Assembly: GCF_014117325.1 (NCBI RefSeq)
Contig: NZ_CP059732.1
Location: 3,609,001-3,673,000 of the forward strand
DNA: 64,000 nucleotides
Direction: 5' to 3'
Source: Spirosoma foliorum
Lineage (GTDB): Bacteria > Bacteroidota > Bacteroidia > Cytophagales > Spirosomataceae
The position numbers were made by a program, and so were the translations under genes. Below are positions 35,005 to 44,725 of the stretch, in pieces. Position 1 is the first letter of the stretch. Each line of letters starts with the position of its first letter. The notes beneath the pieces are model-generated. The model was not told the DNA's origin and did not search any database. It saw only the letters and a list, made by a program, of their open reading frames with translations.

Positions 35005-35964
35005 TCAGGATTTTTTAGCAGTTGGATAATCCTTGATATTCGCCTGATCAACTAGTTCGACAGCTACGGGTATCTTCTTAGCAAAATCCCGTTTGCCTTT
35101 AAAATACGCATCAGCGAACTCAGCGGCTGTTTTGGCCATCGTTTGGGGTGATTGCAAGCCCGTTGCTTTGATCTTGCCATCGCGGATGGAATTCATCACA
35201 TCATCGGCCCCATCGAAACCAAAAACGGCTACGTCTTTCGCTTTTCCAGCGGCCACCAGCGCCTGATACGCCCCCATTGCCATCGCATCGTTTCCGCAAA
35301 AAACCGCGTTGACATCGGGGTGAGCCTGCAAAATAGATTCCAGCACTTCCATCGCCTTATTTCGGTCGAAATCAGCGCTTTGCTGAGCCACCATCTTAAA
35401 GTTCGGATACTGATCAACCACGCTATGAAAGCCTTTCGAGCGGTTCCAGGTGTTGTTGTCGCCGACCAATCCCAGAATTTCGACGTAGTTAATTGGGGCA
35501 TCTTTCGCTTTCGTTCGCAGCGTTTGCACAAAGTATTTCCCAATAGCCACGCAGCCGGAGTAATTGTCGGACAAAATCTGGCAGGTCGCGGCCTGGGGTG
35601 AGTTGACTTCCCGGTCCATACAGAATACCGGAATGCCTGCCTCAATGGCCTTCCGCGCATTCACAATCGACCCATCAGAATCCGTCGGGTTGAGCAGAAT
35701 GGCGTTGAAGCCCGACACAATGGCGTTTTCGAAATGGTCGCTCTCCAGGGCCGTGTTGTTCTGCGAGTCGAAGATTTTGGTCTCGTAACCCAACGCCTTC
35801 GCCTGAGCTGCTGCCGTTTCGGCCAACACCACAAACCAGGGATTGTTGAGCGTCGACACAATCACCGCTACCTTCTTCGGCTGGTTAGTAGCTGACTTAT
35901 TCGTACAGCTTCCGATCAGGAAGAGGATAAAAAGCAATAGAAAAATGATTCTTCGACTGTTCAT
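35005..35964 (-). CDS. Sugar ABC transporter substrate-binding lipoprotein (RbsB-like)
   Basis: From the ATG at 35964 the protein has a lipobox signal (IIFLLLFILFLIGSC) and a 290-residue periplasmic binding domain: VAVIVSTLNNPWFVVLAETA, NPTDSDGSIVNARKAIEAGI, PVFCMDREVN, VFCGNDAMAMGAYQALVAAG and VFGFDGADDVMNSIRDGKI. This is the D-ribose/D-allose binding-protein family. A longer frame would run through the palindromic repeat just upstream and is rejected. It captures the sugar released by the hydrolases of the operon. Confidence 0.92.
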   Translation of the reverse strand: MNSRRIIFLLLFILFLIGSCTNKSATNQPKKVAVIVSTLNNPWFVVLAETAAAQAKALGYETKIFDSQNNTALESDHFENAIVSGFNAILLNPTDSDGSIVNARKAIEAGIPVFCMDREVNSPQAATCQILSDNYSGCVAIGKYFVQTLRTKAKDAPINYVEILGLVGDNNTWNRSKGFHSVVDQYPNFKMVAQQSADFDRNKAMEVLESILQAHPDVNAVFCGNDAMAMGAYQALVAAGKAKDVAVFGFDGADDVMNSIRDGKIKATGLQSPQTMAKTAAEFADAYFKGKRDFAKKIPVAVELVDQANIKDYPTAKKS

Positions 35965-35973
35965 GAGGCTTAG

Positions 35974-36057
35974 TTTTTTTGTCATTCCGACGATAGGAGG
36001 AATCTCAATTTTCTCAATAATCAAGCTTGAGATTCCTCCTATCGTCGGAATGACAAC
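35974..36057. repeat. Family A palindrome
   Basis: Arms near 35979-36008 and 36027-36056, TTGTCATTCCGACGATAGGA and complement, nearly perfect. It lies in the operon between the Sde182-like and binding-protein genes. Confidence 0.92.
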
Positions 36058-36074
36058 CACAGGATGACAAAAAA

Positions 36075-37496
36075 TTATGGCATTATCGTTACAATCACTC
36101 GCTGATAGCGCGTCAAAGCCGGGGTGCCTTTATCGGTTACGGCCAGAATGAAATGCATCGTTTCGGGCTTGGTTACTTTCGGGGCCGTAAACGAGGCCAC
36201 TTTCTGCTGACTGTTGCTAACCTTAGGCAACCGACTACCGGCATAGGTGCCTACTTCGGGATAGTAAATCCATTCATACGTCAACTCATTACCATCCGGG
36301 TCAGTTGAGCCTTCGGCGCTAAGAGTCACCGTTTCTCCGCTTTTAGCCTGTAATTGGTTGGCGTGGCTCAACCTGGCTACAGGCGGATGATTCGCTTCCT
36401 TATAGGGTTTAGTCGTCCAGTTGATGCGGGCCGCAAAATCGTTTTGATACGCTTGTCGCCACCGCCAGATCGTCGCTTTGTTGCTCGCATACCAACCACC
36501 GTCAATTCCTTTTACCTGATCTTCCGCGTCCGTCCAGATCGGTCGGGTTTCGGGTTCAAGAAACCACTTACGGGTTCGGGGTGTGTAGAGTTCATAACGA
36601 CCACCCCAGCTCCCGTAATTCGGATGCTCAGGGTCGCTTAATCCATTGTCGATCAGGTTAAAAAAGCTGGGCGTGTCGCCTTCCATAATGTAATCTGTGT
36701 GCGGATGCTCGGCTCCCAATGGCCCGTGATTCTTACGAATGTTCGCATCCAGCCAGGCATTATTGACAATATTGGAATCGGGCCCTGCGAAACCGGGAGC
36801 ATAGGGAAACACATCTCCACTGATCCCCCGCCAGGTCGACGGTTCATACCCACCAAGGGCATGAAAACCGGGGCTGACAATGTAGAACAGATTCGGGAAT
36901 GTTTTGCGCAACCACGGCCCCGAATCATCCTGATCGGAAATGGTATACACACGAAGCTTAGCCACAAACTTGTCAACCTCTTCGGGCGTACGCGTCTGGC
37001 GAACTTTCCAAAGTGCCTGCGCCAGACAGTTCGCTCCTCCCCAAACGGGCACCCAAACCGGCCGGTCATCCTTTTTATCAACCACAGCAATAATATGCTC
37101 CGACCCTTCTGAATCGTTGCCTGATCCAACGGCATCCATACCATATTTGGGAATAGCAGGTTTGATAACACTCAGAAGATAAGCCGTTTCGGGGTAGCCT
37201 TTTTCGTGGAGCAGCAGATTATTCCGAACCTTCCCATAGGCTTCTACGATTCGCCGAATCCGTTCGGGGGCAATCCGTTTTTGCTGGTGAACAGAAGTTG
37301 TGGCAATCAGTCCTTCTACATCCCATTGATTCACATATGTCAGGAAACGCACCAGCGACTGCGCATCGTCGGGCTCATTTTCAATGTCGGTTAGCACCAA
37401 TACCCGCAGTTTTTGAGGGGGGGGGGATTGGGCGAAACTGGGCGTAGATAAGCTCGCCAGCAAGAGTAGGACTATTAAGAAATAGATGCGTTTCAT
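36075..37496 (-). CDS. Sde182-like (DUF1593) nucleoside-hydrolase-fold protein
   Basis: About 473 residues from the ATG at 37496, with a signal peptide ([18 protein letters not shown]). The nucleoside-hydrolase-like domain opens [20 protein letters not shown], keeping the Asp cluster that binds calcium in nucleoside hydrolases, with [20 protein letters not shown] later. The C-terminal 90 residues ([20 protein letters not shown] to [20 protein letters not shown]) are an Ig-like domain. Family member Sde182 binds cellulose; enzymatic activity is unproven. A C9 tract follows the signal peptide. Confidence 0.88.
   Translation of the reverse strand: MKRIYFLIVLLLLASLSTPSFAQSPPPQKLRVLVLTDIENEPDDAQSLVRFLTYVNQWDVEGLIATTSVHQQKRIAPERIRRIVEAYGKVRNNLLLHEKGYPETAYLLSVIKPAIPKYGMDAVGSGNDSEGSEHIIAVVDKKDDRPVWVPVWGGANCLAQALWKVRQTRTPEEVDKFVAKLRVYTISDQDDSGPWLRKTFPNLFYIVSPGFHALGGYEPSTWRGISGDVFPYAPGFAGPDSNIVNNAWLDANIRKNHGPLGAEHPHTDYIMEGDTPSFFNLIDNGLSDPEHPNYGSWGGRYELYTPRTRKWFLEPETRPIWTDAEDQVKGIDGGWYASNKATIWRWRQAYQNDFAARINWTTKPYKEANHPPVARLSHANQLQAKSGETVTLSAEGSTDPDGNELTYEWIYYPEVGTYAGSRLPKVSNSQQKVASFTAPKVTKPETMHFILAVTDKGTPALTRYQRVIVTIMP
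37418..37426 (-). repeat. C9 homopolymer in the Sde182-like gene
   Basis: Nine G on the plus strand, C on the coding strand, encoding the prolines just after the signal peptide (AQSPPPQKL). The gene is in frame at this length. Confidence 0.9.
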
Positions 37497-37524
37497 GTGA
37501 GGTTTAGGAAAAATATAGAACACG

Positions 37525-37584
37525 GATTTTTATGATTGTCATGATAAAAAATGATCTTAATGAATCATAACGATCATAAAAATC
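37525..37584. repeat. Palindrome of GATTTTTATGATTGTCATGA type (family I)
   Basis: Arms GATTTTTATGATTGTCATGAT at 37525-37545 and a near-complement at 37564-37584. It lies between the transketolase C-half and Sde182-like genes. Confidence 0.8.
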
Positions 37585-37606
37585 TGCCGGGGCCGCCCGT
37601 GCGGTT

Positions 37607-38584
37607 CTATTGTAGCAACTTCAGCGCTTCTTCGGCAATGCCATCTTCCGACAGACCATAGTGATTAAAAATTTCTACCTGCGAGCCGGTAACGGTATAT
37701 TCATCGGGGATAGCCATGATTTTGAACTTGTTACGAAACCCGTTCTGTATCAGAAATGAGGCACAGGCTTCACCCAATCCGCCAAACACACTATGTTCCT
37801 CAACCGTCAGAATAGGGCAACCTTTAGTCGCTACAGTCGCCAGTAGATCGTAGTCCAGCGGTTTAATCGTGTGCATACTCACGACCGTCGCGTGAATGCC
37901 GTGTGCACTTTCTAGCTGGCGGGCTGCCTGAAGCGCGGGATAAACAGTCTCACCAGTTGCCACCAGCACCAGATCGTCGCCCTCGTTCACAATTCGACCT
38001 TTGCCAAATTCAAATTGCTGGTTCTCTTCAGATAAGAGTGGCATCGCTTTTTTACCGAATCGAAGATAGATCGGATGCTCGGTTTCGGCAGCCAGACGAA
38101 TAGCTTGCTCGGTTTCGAAGTTATCCGCAGGGGCTACGATGATCAGATTATGCACGGCCCGAAGTGCTGCAAAATCGTGCAGACTGTGGTGGGTAGAACC
38201 CAAGGCACCATAACTCACTCCGGCACTGATACCCACCAGTTTTACTGGATTATCCGAGTAAGCAACGTCGGTTTTGATTTGCTCGAACGACCGGGCCGTC
38301 AGAAAACAGGCAGGCGAAACGGCAAAAACTTTTTTACCCGTAGACGCCAGTCCGGCGGCCACACCGACCAGATTCTGTTCAGCGATCCCGATTTCGATAT
38401 GCTGCGCCGGATACTTCTGCCCGAACGGCACCAACTTTCCCGATCCTCGCGAATCGCTGGTCACGACCAGAATCTGTTTATCGGTAGCCGCCAGCTCCTG
38501 TAACGTGTTTGAAAACACATCCAGGTTTGCCCGGTCCACGCTAGGATGGGCTTTTTTATCAGTCACTACACTCACTTCTCCCAT
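37607..38584 (-). CDS. Transketolase, C-terminal subunit
   Basis: A 325-residue protein with the pyrimidine-binding and C-terminal domains of transketolase: VTSDSRGSGKLVPFGQKYPA, IEIGIAEQNLVGVAAGLAST with the catalytic Glu, GSTHHSLHDFAALRAVHNLI, and LTVEEHSVFGGLGEACASFL. It needs the N-terminal half encoded at 39699; the two are split by a nucleoside hydrolase gene. Split transketolases are common, but a dedicated copy in a catabolic operon points to cleavage of an unusual ketose phosphate. Confidence 0.92.
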   Translation of the reverse strand: MGEVSVVTDKKAHPSVDRANLDVFSNTLQELAATDKQILVVTSDSRGSGKLVPFGQKYPAQHIEIGIAEQNLVGVAAGLASTGKKVFAVSPACFLTARSFEQIKTDVAYSDNPVKLVGISAGVSYGALGSTHHSLHDFAALRAVHNLIIVAPADNFETEQAIRLAAETEHPIYLRFGKKAMPLLSEENQQFEFGKGRIVNEGDDLVLVATGETVYPALQAARQLESAHGIHATVVSMHTIKPLDYDLLATVATKGCPILTVEEHSVFGGLGEACASFLIQNGFRNKFKIMAIPDEYTVTGSQVEIFNHYGLSEDGIAEEALKLLQ

Positions 38585-38608
38585 AGTTGTATTGATTGGA
38601 TGAACTCG

Positions 38609-39649
38609 TTACGGATTCATCAATTCCAGTTTGGCGAAAAAATCAGCGAACATCAGGTGCGTATCCAGCTGGGTATACACTCGAATCGGTCGGCCCGTAT
38701 GGTTGTGTGCATAGGTCCCGGCCTGATTGATGCGTGGAGCCTGCCGAACGACATACTGACTTGACGAAGGGTCCGGCTCAAACGACGACTGAAGGGCTGT
38801 AAGCAGCACTAGCGGACTATCGCCCAGAATATAGGTTTCGCCGATATTGATAAACCGCTGAATACGAGTCATTAATGTCTCCAGGGTTCCGCTCAGGTAA
38901 GCGCCAATTTGGCCACGCGGCTTTACTTTTGTTAGTAGTTGCGCATACGACAGCAGGCATTGCCGGTACACGTTCCGGGGTATTTGCCACAAATGCAGGG
39001 ACGATCGATTGAAGACCGCCCGAGCGGCCGCCTGATCGATGTTCAGATTGTATTCTACTTCCGAATAACCCGGTGGTGGCAAGGCTAGCTCACTATACTC
39101 AGGTCCGCCAATCCAGATGAGCGTCAGCTTGTTGGCAATCAGCGGATTGGTCAACGCAGCCGACGCGATTTCGGTAAGTCCGGCACCACAAACCACGTAT
39201 AACGGTGTTTTCGTATCGGTACGTAACGCTTCCTGAATGATGAAGTTGACGGCTTCGTTTTTAACCGGGGTACTGTCATTCACCATCGCGGTGTTCGATC
39301 CGGCAAAGACGGGAATGCTTTTAGTCACTTTCATCGCCTGCAACACTTCCTTTGCCTTTTTGGCGGCATTGTCGGCCTGTATTTTCGACGGATCAAAACC
39401 ATCCTGCGCGTTTAAGTGCGATCCGATAATTGCCCGAATCTCCACTGAAGGCGACATCAGTAAGTGAGCCAATTGGAACAATCCATCAGGATCGCCACTG
39501 AAATCGTTATCCACGATGACGCGCATACGAGGCTCCACCGCTGCTAGCCCTTTCGATTGCCCGAAGGTTGAGAATGAGGCTGTGAGACAGAGTAATACAA
39601 TCAGCCCAAAATTCCACAGGCGCAAACCCATTGTCATAAATTTTTCCAT
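38609..39649 (-). CDS. Secreted nucleoside hydrolase-family protein
   Basis: A 346-residue protein with a signal peptide (GLIVLLCLTASFSTFGQS). The start RVIVDNDFSGDPDGLFQLAH keeps Asp residues that chelate calcium in inosine-uridine hydrolases (DxDxxxDD), with Asn and Phe in place of the usual Thr and Pro. NKLTLIWIGGPEY and IYILGDSPLVLLTAL-like segments follow. Family enzymes cleave N-ribosides; because this one is exported it may release ribose or another sugar outside the cytoplasm. It lies between the two transketolase genes. Confidence 0.85.
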   Translation of the reverse strand: MEKFMTMGLRLWNFGLIVLLCLTASFSTFGQSKGLAAVEPRMRVIVDNDFSGDPDGLFQLAHLLMSPSVEIRAIIGSHLNAQDGFDPSKIQADNAAKKAKEVLQAMKVTKSIPVFAGSNTAMVNDSTPVKNEAVNFIIQEALRTDTKTPLYVVCGAGLTEIASAALTNPLIANKLTLIWIGGPEYSELALPPPGYSEVEYNLNIDQAAARAVFNRSSLHLWQIPRNVYRQCLLSYAQLLTKVKPRGQIGAYLSGTLETLMTRIQRFINIGETYILGDSPLVLLTALQSSFEPDPSSSQYVVRQAPRINQAGTYAHNHTGRPIRVYTQLDTHLMFADFFAKLELMNP

Positions 39650-39655
39650 TGGTTT

Positions 39656-39712
39656 TATTCACTCAATCACTCATTCATTCATTCAATCACTCAATCATTC
39701 AATCACTCAATT
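39656..39712. repeat. Tandem CAATCACT/CATTCATT repeat
   Basis: About seven imperfect 7-8 bp units (TCAATCAC, TCATTCAT and variants) run from the hydrolase leader into the end of the transketolase N-half gene. The repeat supplies the stop codon of that gene at 39699-39701. Confidence 0.75.
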
Positions 39713-40508
39713 CCGCCAATGCCTGTTCGTATTGTTCCTTGTTGGGTACGCCGTGGTGCCACTTCAGCTGATTTTCCATGTAGCTGACGCCTTTGCCTTT
39801 TACGGTATTCGCGATAATCAGGCTGGGTTTTCCGGCTTCGAAGGGGAGCGCATCGAAGGCTTCCATCATGGCTCCCAAATCGTGTCCGTCAACCTGCCGC
39901 ACAGACCAGCCAAAGGCTTCGAACTTCTTGTCGAGGGGATCGGTACTACACACATCGGCCGTGGGAGCGGTAATTTGCAAACCGTTTTTATCGACAATAG
40001 CGCAGAGGTTATCGAGCTTATACTGAGGAGCTAACAGTGCCGCTTCCCAGTTAGACCCCTCGGGCAATTCGCCATCGCCCAGTAAGGTGAAGACCCGAAA
40101 TGGCTTCTCATCCAGCTTGGCCGAGATCGCTGTACCGACGCTGAGTGGCAATCCATGACCCAGCGAACCCGTATTTTGCTCAACCCCCGCTACTTTTTTG
40201 GTAGGATGGCCAATGTAGTGCGACTTGTATTTACACAGGGTCTCCAGGTCCGATTCAGGGAAAAAACCTTTATCGGCCAGCACCACATAGAGCGCTTCGA
40301 CCGTATGCCCTTTGCTTTGAATATAGCGGTCCCGATCCGGCGATTTGGCTGTTTCGGGGCTGACATTCAGGACATAATTGTAGAGGACATTCAGGATGTC
40401 GATGCACGACAAACTTCCGCCGGTATGGCCAGCGTTGGCCCCAACAATGTATTTGAGAATATTCCGGCGATAGTTCACCGATTTTTGAGCTAATTCGTTG
40501 ATTGTCAT
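39699..40508 (-). CDS. Transketolase, N-terminal (thiamine diphosphate) subunit
   Basis: A 269-residue subunit with the cofactor-binding region: GANAGHTGGSLSCIDILNVL, SKGHTVEALYVVLADKG, NTGSLGHGLPLSVGTAISAK, and the ThDP motif LGDGELPEGSNWEAALLAP with the final Asn-like KNGLQ. It pairs with the C-half at 37607. Its last codons fall in a tandem repeat. Confidence 0.92.
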   Translation of the reverse strand: MTINELAQKSVNYRRNILKYIVGANAGHTGGSLSCIDILNVLYNYVLNVSPETAKSPDRDRYIQSKGHTVEALYVVLADKGFFPESDLETLCKYKSHYIGHPTKKVAGVEQNTGSLGHGLPLSVGTAISAKLDEKPFRVFTLLGDGELPEGSNWEAALLAPQYKLDNLCAIVDKNGLQITAPTADVCSTDPLDKKFEAFGWSVRQVDGHDLGAMMEAFDALPFEAGKPSLIIANTVKGKGVSYMENQLKWHHGVPNKEQYEQALAELSD

Positions 40509-40521
40509 AACTGATTCAAAA

Positions 40522-42135
40522 TCACTTCTCTCGTACCTTAATAATGATCCGTTGATACTTGGTCAGGGCTGGCGTCCCATTGTCGGTTGCTTCCAGAATA
40601 AGATGAATCGTTTGACCACCTACAACTTCCTTCGGAATCAGTACGTCCACGTGCGCCGAAGTCGGATTCGAGATCGTCACTTTAGGCGTTTGATTACCTA
40701 TCGGCAATTGCCACCAGTTGATGGAAACCGCATTTCCATCGGGCTCCGAAACAGCCCCCGTGAGTCGTATTTTCTCGCCAGCATTGGCCATTACTGTCAA
40801 CGGCCCTGCGATTCTCACAACCGGTTCATGATTAGCATCGGCATACTTAGGAGTTACAGACCACTTAAGTCGGGCGGCAAAGTCACGTTGCGCAGCCGGG
40901 AAAAAATTAGGAAAAGACAGTTCATCACCACTTTTGGTCGCCCGAGTATTCGCCGTGCTAAGTGCGTTTGCCATGGCGTTGGCGCTGGTATCCTGAGGGG
41001 TTGCAAACGAAAAACCTACGGCATCCCGGTTGCCAATTCCACGACCACCCCAGCCACCATACGAACCTGATTCATAGGCTCGTAATCCATTCCCCAACAT
41101 ATTCATAAAGGTGTGGTCGTCTCCTTCGCCCAGCCAGGAGTTTTTCGGCTGTACGGGCATCCAGACTACATAGCCCATTTTCTTCAGTTCCTCATTCGTG
41201 TGGCCAGCCAGACCAAAATAATCCATGATGTCGCCTTTCACCATCTGCTTCCCATCGCCCCAAACCCGGTATAAGGCCCCCATTGGGCCACGGTCCAATA
41301 CGTTTTCTTTCATCCAGGCGGGCGTCAAATAGGGCGCATTTTCAGGCTTGGCCCCCAACTGCGCTCCATATCCATAATTTGGCCCTTCCTTAAATTGCCG
41401 GTACTCCATATCTGGCCAGTTCGGTTTTATGTAGCTGGCGTAGGTATCGTCCTGATCGCCAGAAGGCAGCAGCACAACTTTTCGCGACACTTTCTTTTTG
41501 ATCACATCCCATTCAGTTGTGTATTCATATTGCTCCTGAATGGCTTTGAGCGCACGGGCAATCGTACTTGCCCCGCCCCAGGCGGTAATAAAAAGAGGAC
41601 CAGGTTTATCATCCAGCATCAGCGATTTAATCAGGTCCGAACCCGCCGAATTCTTGGAAATATCGCCGTCGAACTCAATATTGCCATAGCGAATTTTTGA
41701 CTGGAGGTCAGTTGGCGTGGGATAATTGGCGTTATGTACTTTCAGGTTCGGGTATACTTTCGCATACGCCCCAACCGCATCGTGAATGAAGCGCTCGTCT
41801 TTAGCCCAACGCCATGATTCACAAGGGCATATATTCAAACCAAATCGACTATATTCTCGTCCCGGAACGGCCCATTTTGTCCCCTTCCCATCCCCTTTCC
41901 AGTGAAATTGGCTACTGGCATAAATGAGTCCTTCCACGTCCAGGTCGCTACTATATAGTAAAAACCGGATCAGTGAGTTATTGTCATCCAGTTCTGGATC
42001 GGCGGTTATAATGATGCGGGGGCGGGCCTGCTTACCCGTAGGTTGGGCGTTTGCACGGGTTGTCAAAAAGTACAGCATGAACAGCCCGAGGTAAAGGCAG
42101 ACACTCCACTGTAAACGTAGTCGATGTAACCGCAT
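40522..42135 (-). CDS. Sde182-like (DUF1593) nucleoside-hydrolase-fold protein
   Basis: From the ATG at 42135 the protein is about 537 residues with a signal peptide (WSVCLYLGLFMLYFLTTRAN). It opens RPRIIITADPELDDNNSLIR, the same Asp-rich motif as in the 36075 paralogue, and has AWGGASTIARALKAIQEQYE and the C-terminal Ig-like domain ending VTISNPTS to ALTKYQRIIIKV. A GTG at 42195 or ATG at 42171 are alternative starts. It contains extra insertions compared with the paralogue, so the two probably bind different glycans or glycosides. Confidence 0.86.
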   Translation of the reverse strand: MRLHRLRLQWSVCLYLGLFMLYFLTTRANAQPTGKQARPRIIITADPELDDNNSLIRFLLYSSDLDVEGLIYASSQFHWKGDGKGTKWAVPGREYSRFGLNICPCESWRWAKDERFIHDAVGAYAKVYPNLKVHNANYPTPTDLQSKIRYGNIEFDGDISKNSAGSDLIKSLMLDDKPGPLFITAWGGASTIARALKAIQEQYEYTTEWDVIKKKVSRKVVLLPSGDQDDTYASYIKPNWPDMEYRQFKEGPNYGYGAQLGAKPENAPYLTPAWMKENVLDRGPMGALYRVWGDGKQMVKGDIMDYFGLAGHTNEELKKMGYVVWMPVQPKNSWLGEGDDHTFMNMLGNGLRAYESGSYGGWGGRGIGNRDAVGFSFATPQDTSANAMANALSTANTRATKSGDELSFPNFFPAAQRDFAARLKWSVTPKYADANHEPVVRIAGPLTVMANAGEKIRLTGAVSEPDGNAVSINWWQLPIGNQTPKVTISNPTSAHVDVLIPKEVVGGQTIHLILEATDNGTPALTKYQRIIIKVREK

Positions 42136-42195
42136 AAGGTTTTGGATTTGAGGCTGTTTGACCGGATTCATCGGTAGGGCTACCAGAACATTCAC

Positions 42196-43086
42196 TTATT
42201 TTTTCGACTGAGTCATAAACCCCTGCTGCGCGAGCCAATCGGCAAATCGGTCAATCCAATGATCAGTTGGTATATTTTGCTTGTTCATCCCGAAACCGTG
42301 TCCTCCTTTAGCATACATGTGTAGCTCGGCGGGTTGTTTTGCCGCCAGCCATTTACTGTACAACTCTACGCTATGTGGAGCCAGATTTAGTTGATCGTCG
42401 GATGCGCAGACAGCAAACAATCGTGGCGCATCCGCTGCGACCGTACCTTGAAGCGAAGCGGGCATATACGGATAAATGGGCGCTACAAACGCCGGTTTGT
42501 TCTCAGGAGTATAGTTGAAAGCTGCGGAAGCCGTCACGGTACCACCCGCCGAAAAGCCCAGAATACCAATGCGATTAGGATCGATTCCATAATCGGCCGC
42601 GTGTTTCCGCACGTAGGCAATGGCTGCTTTACCGTCAGCAATTGATAGTGGAATGGTCGCTTTATTCTCCGCATCCCATTCGGCCTTGCGCGGCCCGTTA
42701 ATGCCCGCCATCATATCGGCAAACGGGTCGTCGGTGTTGATATAGGCCGTACGGTATTTCAGGACAAATGCAGTAACGCCTTTCTTCGCTAACCAGGTAG
42801 CGACATCATTTCCTTCGTTATCAATGGACAGAAAATGAAAGCCTCCACCTGGGCAAATAATCACAGATGTGCCATTGGCAACGGCCGGATCTGCCGGAAA
42901 TACCGTAATCGATGGGTTGACGACGTTAAAGACCGTCATCAGTTTTATCGCATTGGCATTATTCTTTTTCTCAACCCAATTCCAATTTTCGGAACCGGGT
43001 GCCGGACCGTCGTAGATTCGAATTTCTTTTTGCTGCGCCTGGGCAACGCCGGATAACAGGAGGAAAAGCAGGAGGATTTTCTTCAT
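42196..43086 (-). CDS. Secreted alpha/beta-hydrolase (acetyl-esterase-like)
   Basis: A 296-residue protein with signal peptide (ILLLFLLLSGVAQAQQ). The oxyanion region is SVIICPGGGFHFL, the nucleophile elbow RIGILGFSAGGTVTASA, and the acid and His are in FAVCASDDQLNLAPH and MYAKGGHGFGM. This is the acetyl-xylan-esterase-like group, which removes acyl groups from plant glycans. It fits as a deacylating step before hydrolysis and import. It follows the isomerase, with a long palindrome between. Confidence 0.87.
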   Translation of the reverse strand: MKKILLLFLLLSGVAQAQQKEIRIYDGPAPGSENWNWVEKKNNANAIKLMTVFNVVNPSITVFPADPAVANGTSVIICPGGGFHFLSIDNEGNDVATWLAKKGVTAFVLKYRTAYINTDDPFADMMAGINGPRKAEWDAENKATIPLSIADGKAAIAYVRKHAADYGIDPNRIGILGFSAGGTVTASAAFNYTPENKPAFVAPIYPYMPASLQGTVAADAPRLFAVCASDDQLNLAPHSVELYSKWLAAKQPAELHMYAKGGHGFGMNKQNIPTDHWIDRFADWLAQQGFMTQSKK

Positions 43087-43130
43087 GGATGGTTTAGGTT
43101 AGGGTCAATTAGTCTAGCATTACATCATTT

Positions 43131-43230
43131 TACCCCACCCCAACCCCTCCCCTGAAAACAAGGGAGGGGCTAGAGGAGGCCGATTCTACACCCCTCTCCT
43201 GTTTTCAGGGGAGGGGACGGGGGTGGGGTA
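43131..43230. repeat. CCCCTCCCC palindrome (family G)
   Basis: Left arm from TACCCCACCCC (43131) through CCCCTCCCCTGAAAAC and right arm GTTTTCAGGGGAGGGG to GGGTGGGGTA (43230), with a few mismatches. Related to the element at 58510. Confidence 0.85.
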
Positions 43231-43237
43231 GATCACC

Positions 43238-44656
43238 CTAATGACTATAAACCTCCCAGCCCATGTAGTTTTCCATGGATTCTTTAAGGATACCTGCCGT
43301 TTTGGAAGCATTCATCACGACATGGTGTTCGAACCCATTCCGGCAGATGTACTGCATCAGCCCCTGTAGGTTATCGATCTGAGCTACAGCGCGGTTACCA
43401 AAGGTATTCAGGGCATCGTCGGTCAGGGCACCTTCGCCAATGTAGGCTTTTATGATGCCTTTAGGATCGTCGGTACTAATGCGTCCGAAGGTGAGCGGAG
43501 AGGCTGGTGTGCGGCCTGCCAATGCGCCATAGGTGTTTTCTTCCCCAACAGTTGTTCCCAAAATTGGGGCCGTGCTGATTTCAATATCGGGCAGGAACGA
43601 CTTGGCCCAGTTACCGCAGTGGAACAGTACGCACTTGTTTTCGTCGTCGGCGTAATTGTTGTTCCAATCGACCAGTGCACTTGGCGAGCCCGATGCCAAT
43701 TGCATGGCGTACATGCTCAACGTACCCGTAACATCGACCTCACAGGCGCTTGGGAGCATATTTTCGCTCATGATGCTCATGCTCGTGCAGACGTTACAGC
43801 CATAATTTTGCTGAACGGAAGTCCAGCATTGAATCGCCGTTGCGTCCAGCGAGTACTCAGCCATGAAGTTGTTCAGGACAACATCTAACTTGGCAATCTG
43901 AACGAGCTTGTCGTCGGGTGTCCGACCAGTTGGTGTATACGCTTTAATCGCATCGAGCCGTTCTTTCACCGCCTGATCGGCTGCTGTTAGTTTATTAGCA
44001 TTCCCCAGAATCTCGGATAAATCGACGGTAACGACCGAAATGCCGTTGCGCTGGAGGATTTTTTCACTGTAACGAACCGTATTAAATCCACCCGGACGGG
44101 CTCCAATTGCCCCAATCCGAACATTCCGTAGGCCCTTTACCACCCGGCATACCGCTTTGAAGTTGAGCAAATCAGCATGGAAGCTAGGATCGGATGGATG
44201 CACGACGTGTTTTGTCGTCAGTGAATACTTAATCCCGAACTGATATAGGTTATTACAAACCGAAATTTTGCCGCACCACGCATCCCGCCGACGGGCAACG
44301 TCCAGTCGATTTAAGTCATCGGGGTAGGCTTGAATCAATACCGGCACATCCAAACGAGCCCATTTCAGGGTTTCGGCCACCCCTTTTTCATCGCCGAAAT
44401 TGGGCAGAACGACCAGCACCCCCATAATTTCATCGGCATGTTTCCGAAACAGCTCTGCACATTTCTGCGCTTCCTGAAACGTTTCAACGCCCCCAAGCTT
44501 CGTGGCCGATTCATCCAGCATGATGGGTTTAATACCCGCTTTCTCAAAAGCTTCCAGCAGATCGGCCCGGCACTCGGCCACTAATTTATCGGGAAAGAAA
44601 TCCCGGTTGCCAATAATGACACCTATGGTTGCAGGAGTACCGCTTTTTACGCTCAT
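43238..44656 (-). CDS. L-fucose/L-arabinose-isomerase-family protein
   Basis: A 472-residue protein of the fucose-isomerase fold. The metal site is visible: Glu in LPSACEVDVTGTLSMYA, and Asp and His in DWNNNYADDENKCVLFHCGN. These enzymes interconvert aldoses and ketoses with Mn2+. First gene of the sugar operon, so probably the first cytoplasmic step; the actual sugar is unknown. A strong promoter lies upstream. Confidence 0.86.
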   Translation of the reverse strand: MSVKSGTPATIGVIIGNRDFFPDKLVAECRADLLEAFEKAGIKPIMLDESATKLGGVETFQEAQKCAELFRKHADEIMGVLVVLPNFGDEKGVAETLKWARLDVPVLIQAYPDDLNRLDVARRRDAWCGKISVCNNLYQFGIKYSLTTKHVVHPSDPSFHADLLNFKAVCRVVKGLRNVRIGAIGARPGGFNTVRYSEKILQRNGISVVTVDLSEILGNANKLTAADQAVKERLDAIKAYTPTGRTPDDKLVQIAKLDVVLNNFMAEYSLDATAIQCWTSVQQNYGCNVCTSMSIMSENMLPSACEVDVTGTLSMYAMQLASGSPSALVDWNNNYADDENKCVLFHCGNWAKSFLPDIEISTAPILGTTVGEENTYGALAGRTPASPLTFGRISTDDPKGIIKAYIGEGALTDDALNTFGNRAVAQIDNLQGLMQYICRNGFEHHVVMNASKTAGILKESMENYMGWEVYSH

Positions 44657-44725
44657 GGTTTAGTCTCTCTAATTCTGGTCAGTAGGGGTATTGCCGGGCA
44701 TTAAATGAATCACTCGCGACCCGAG

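Noticed and set aside
35965..36060. N-terminal extension of the sugar-binding protein through the palindrome
   Set aside because: The extension is encoded by the repeat arms; the lipobox signal peptide starts at the ATG at 35964.
39656..39712. Possible CRISPR-like or VNTR array of CAATCACT units
   Set aside because: Units are only 7-8 bases, imperfect and without spacers. It is a simple tandem repeat at the gene end.
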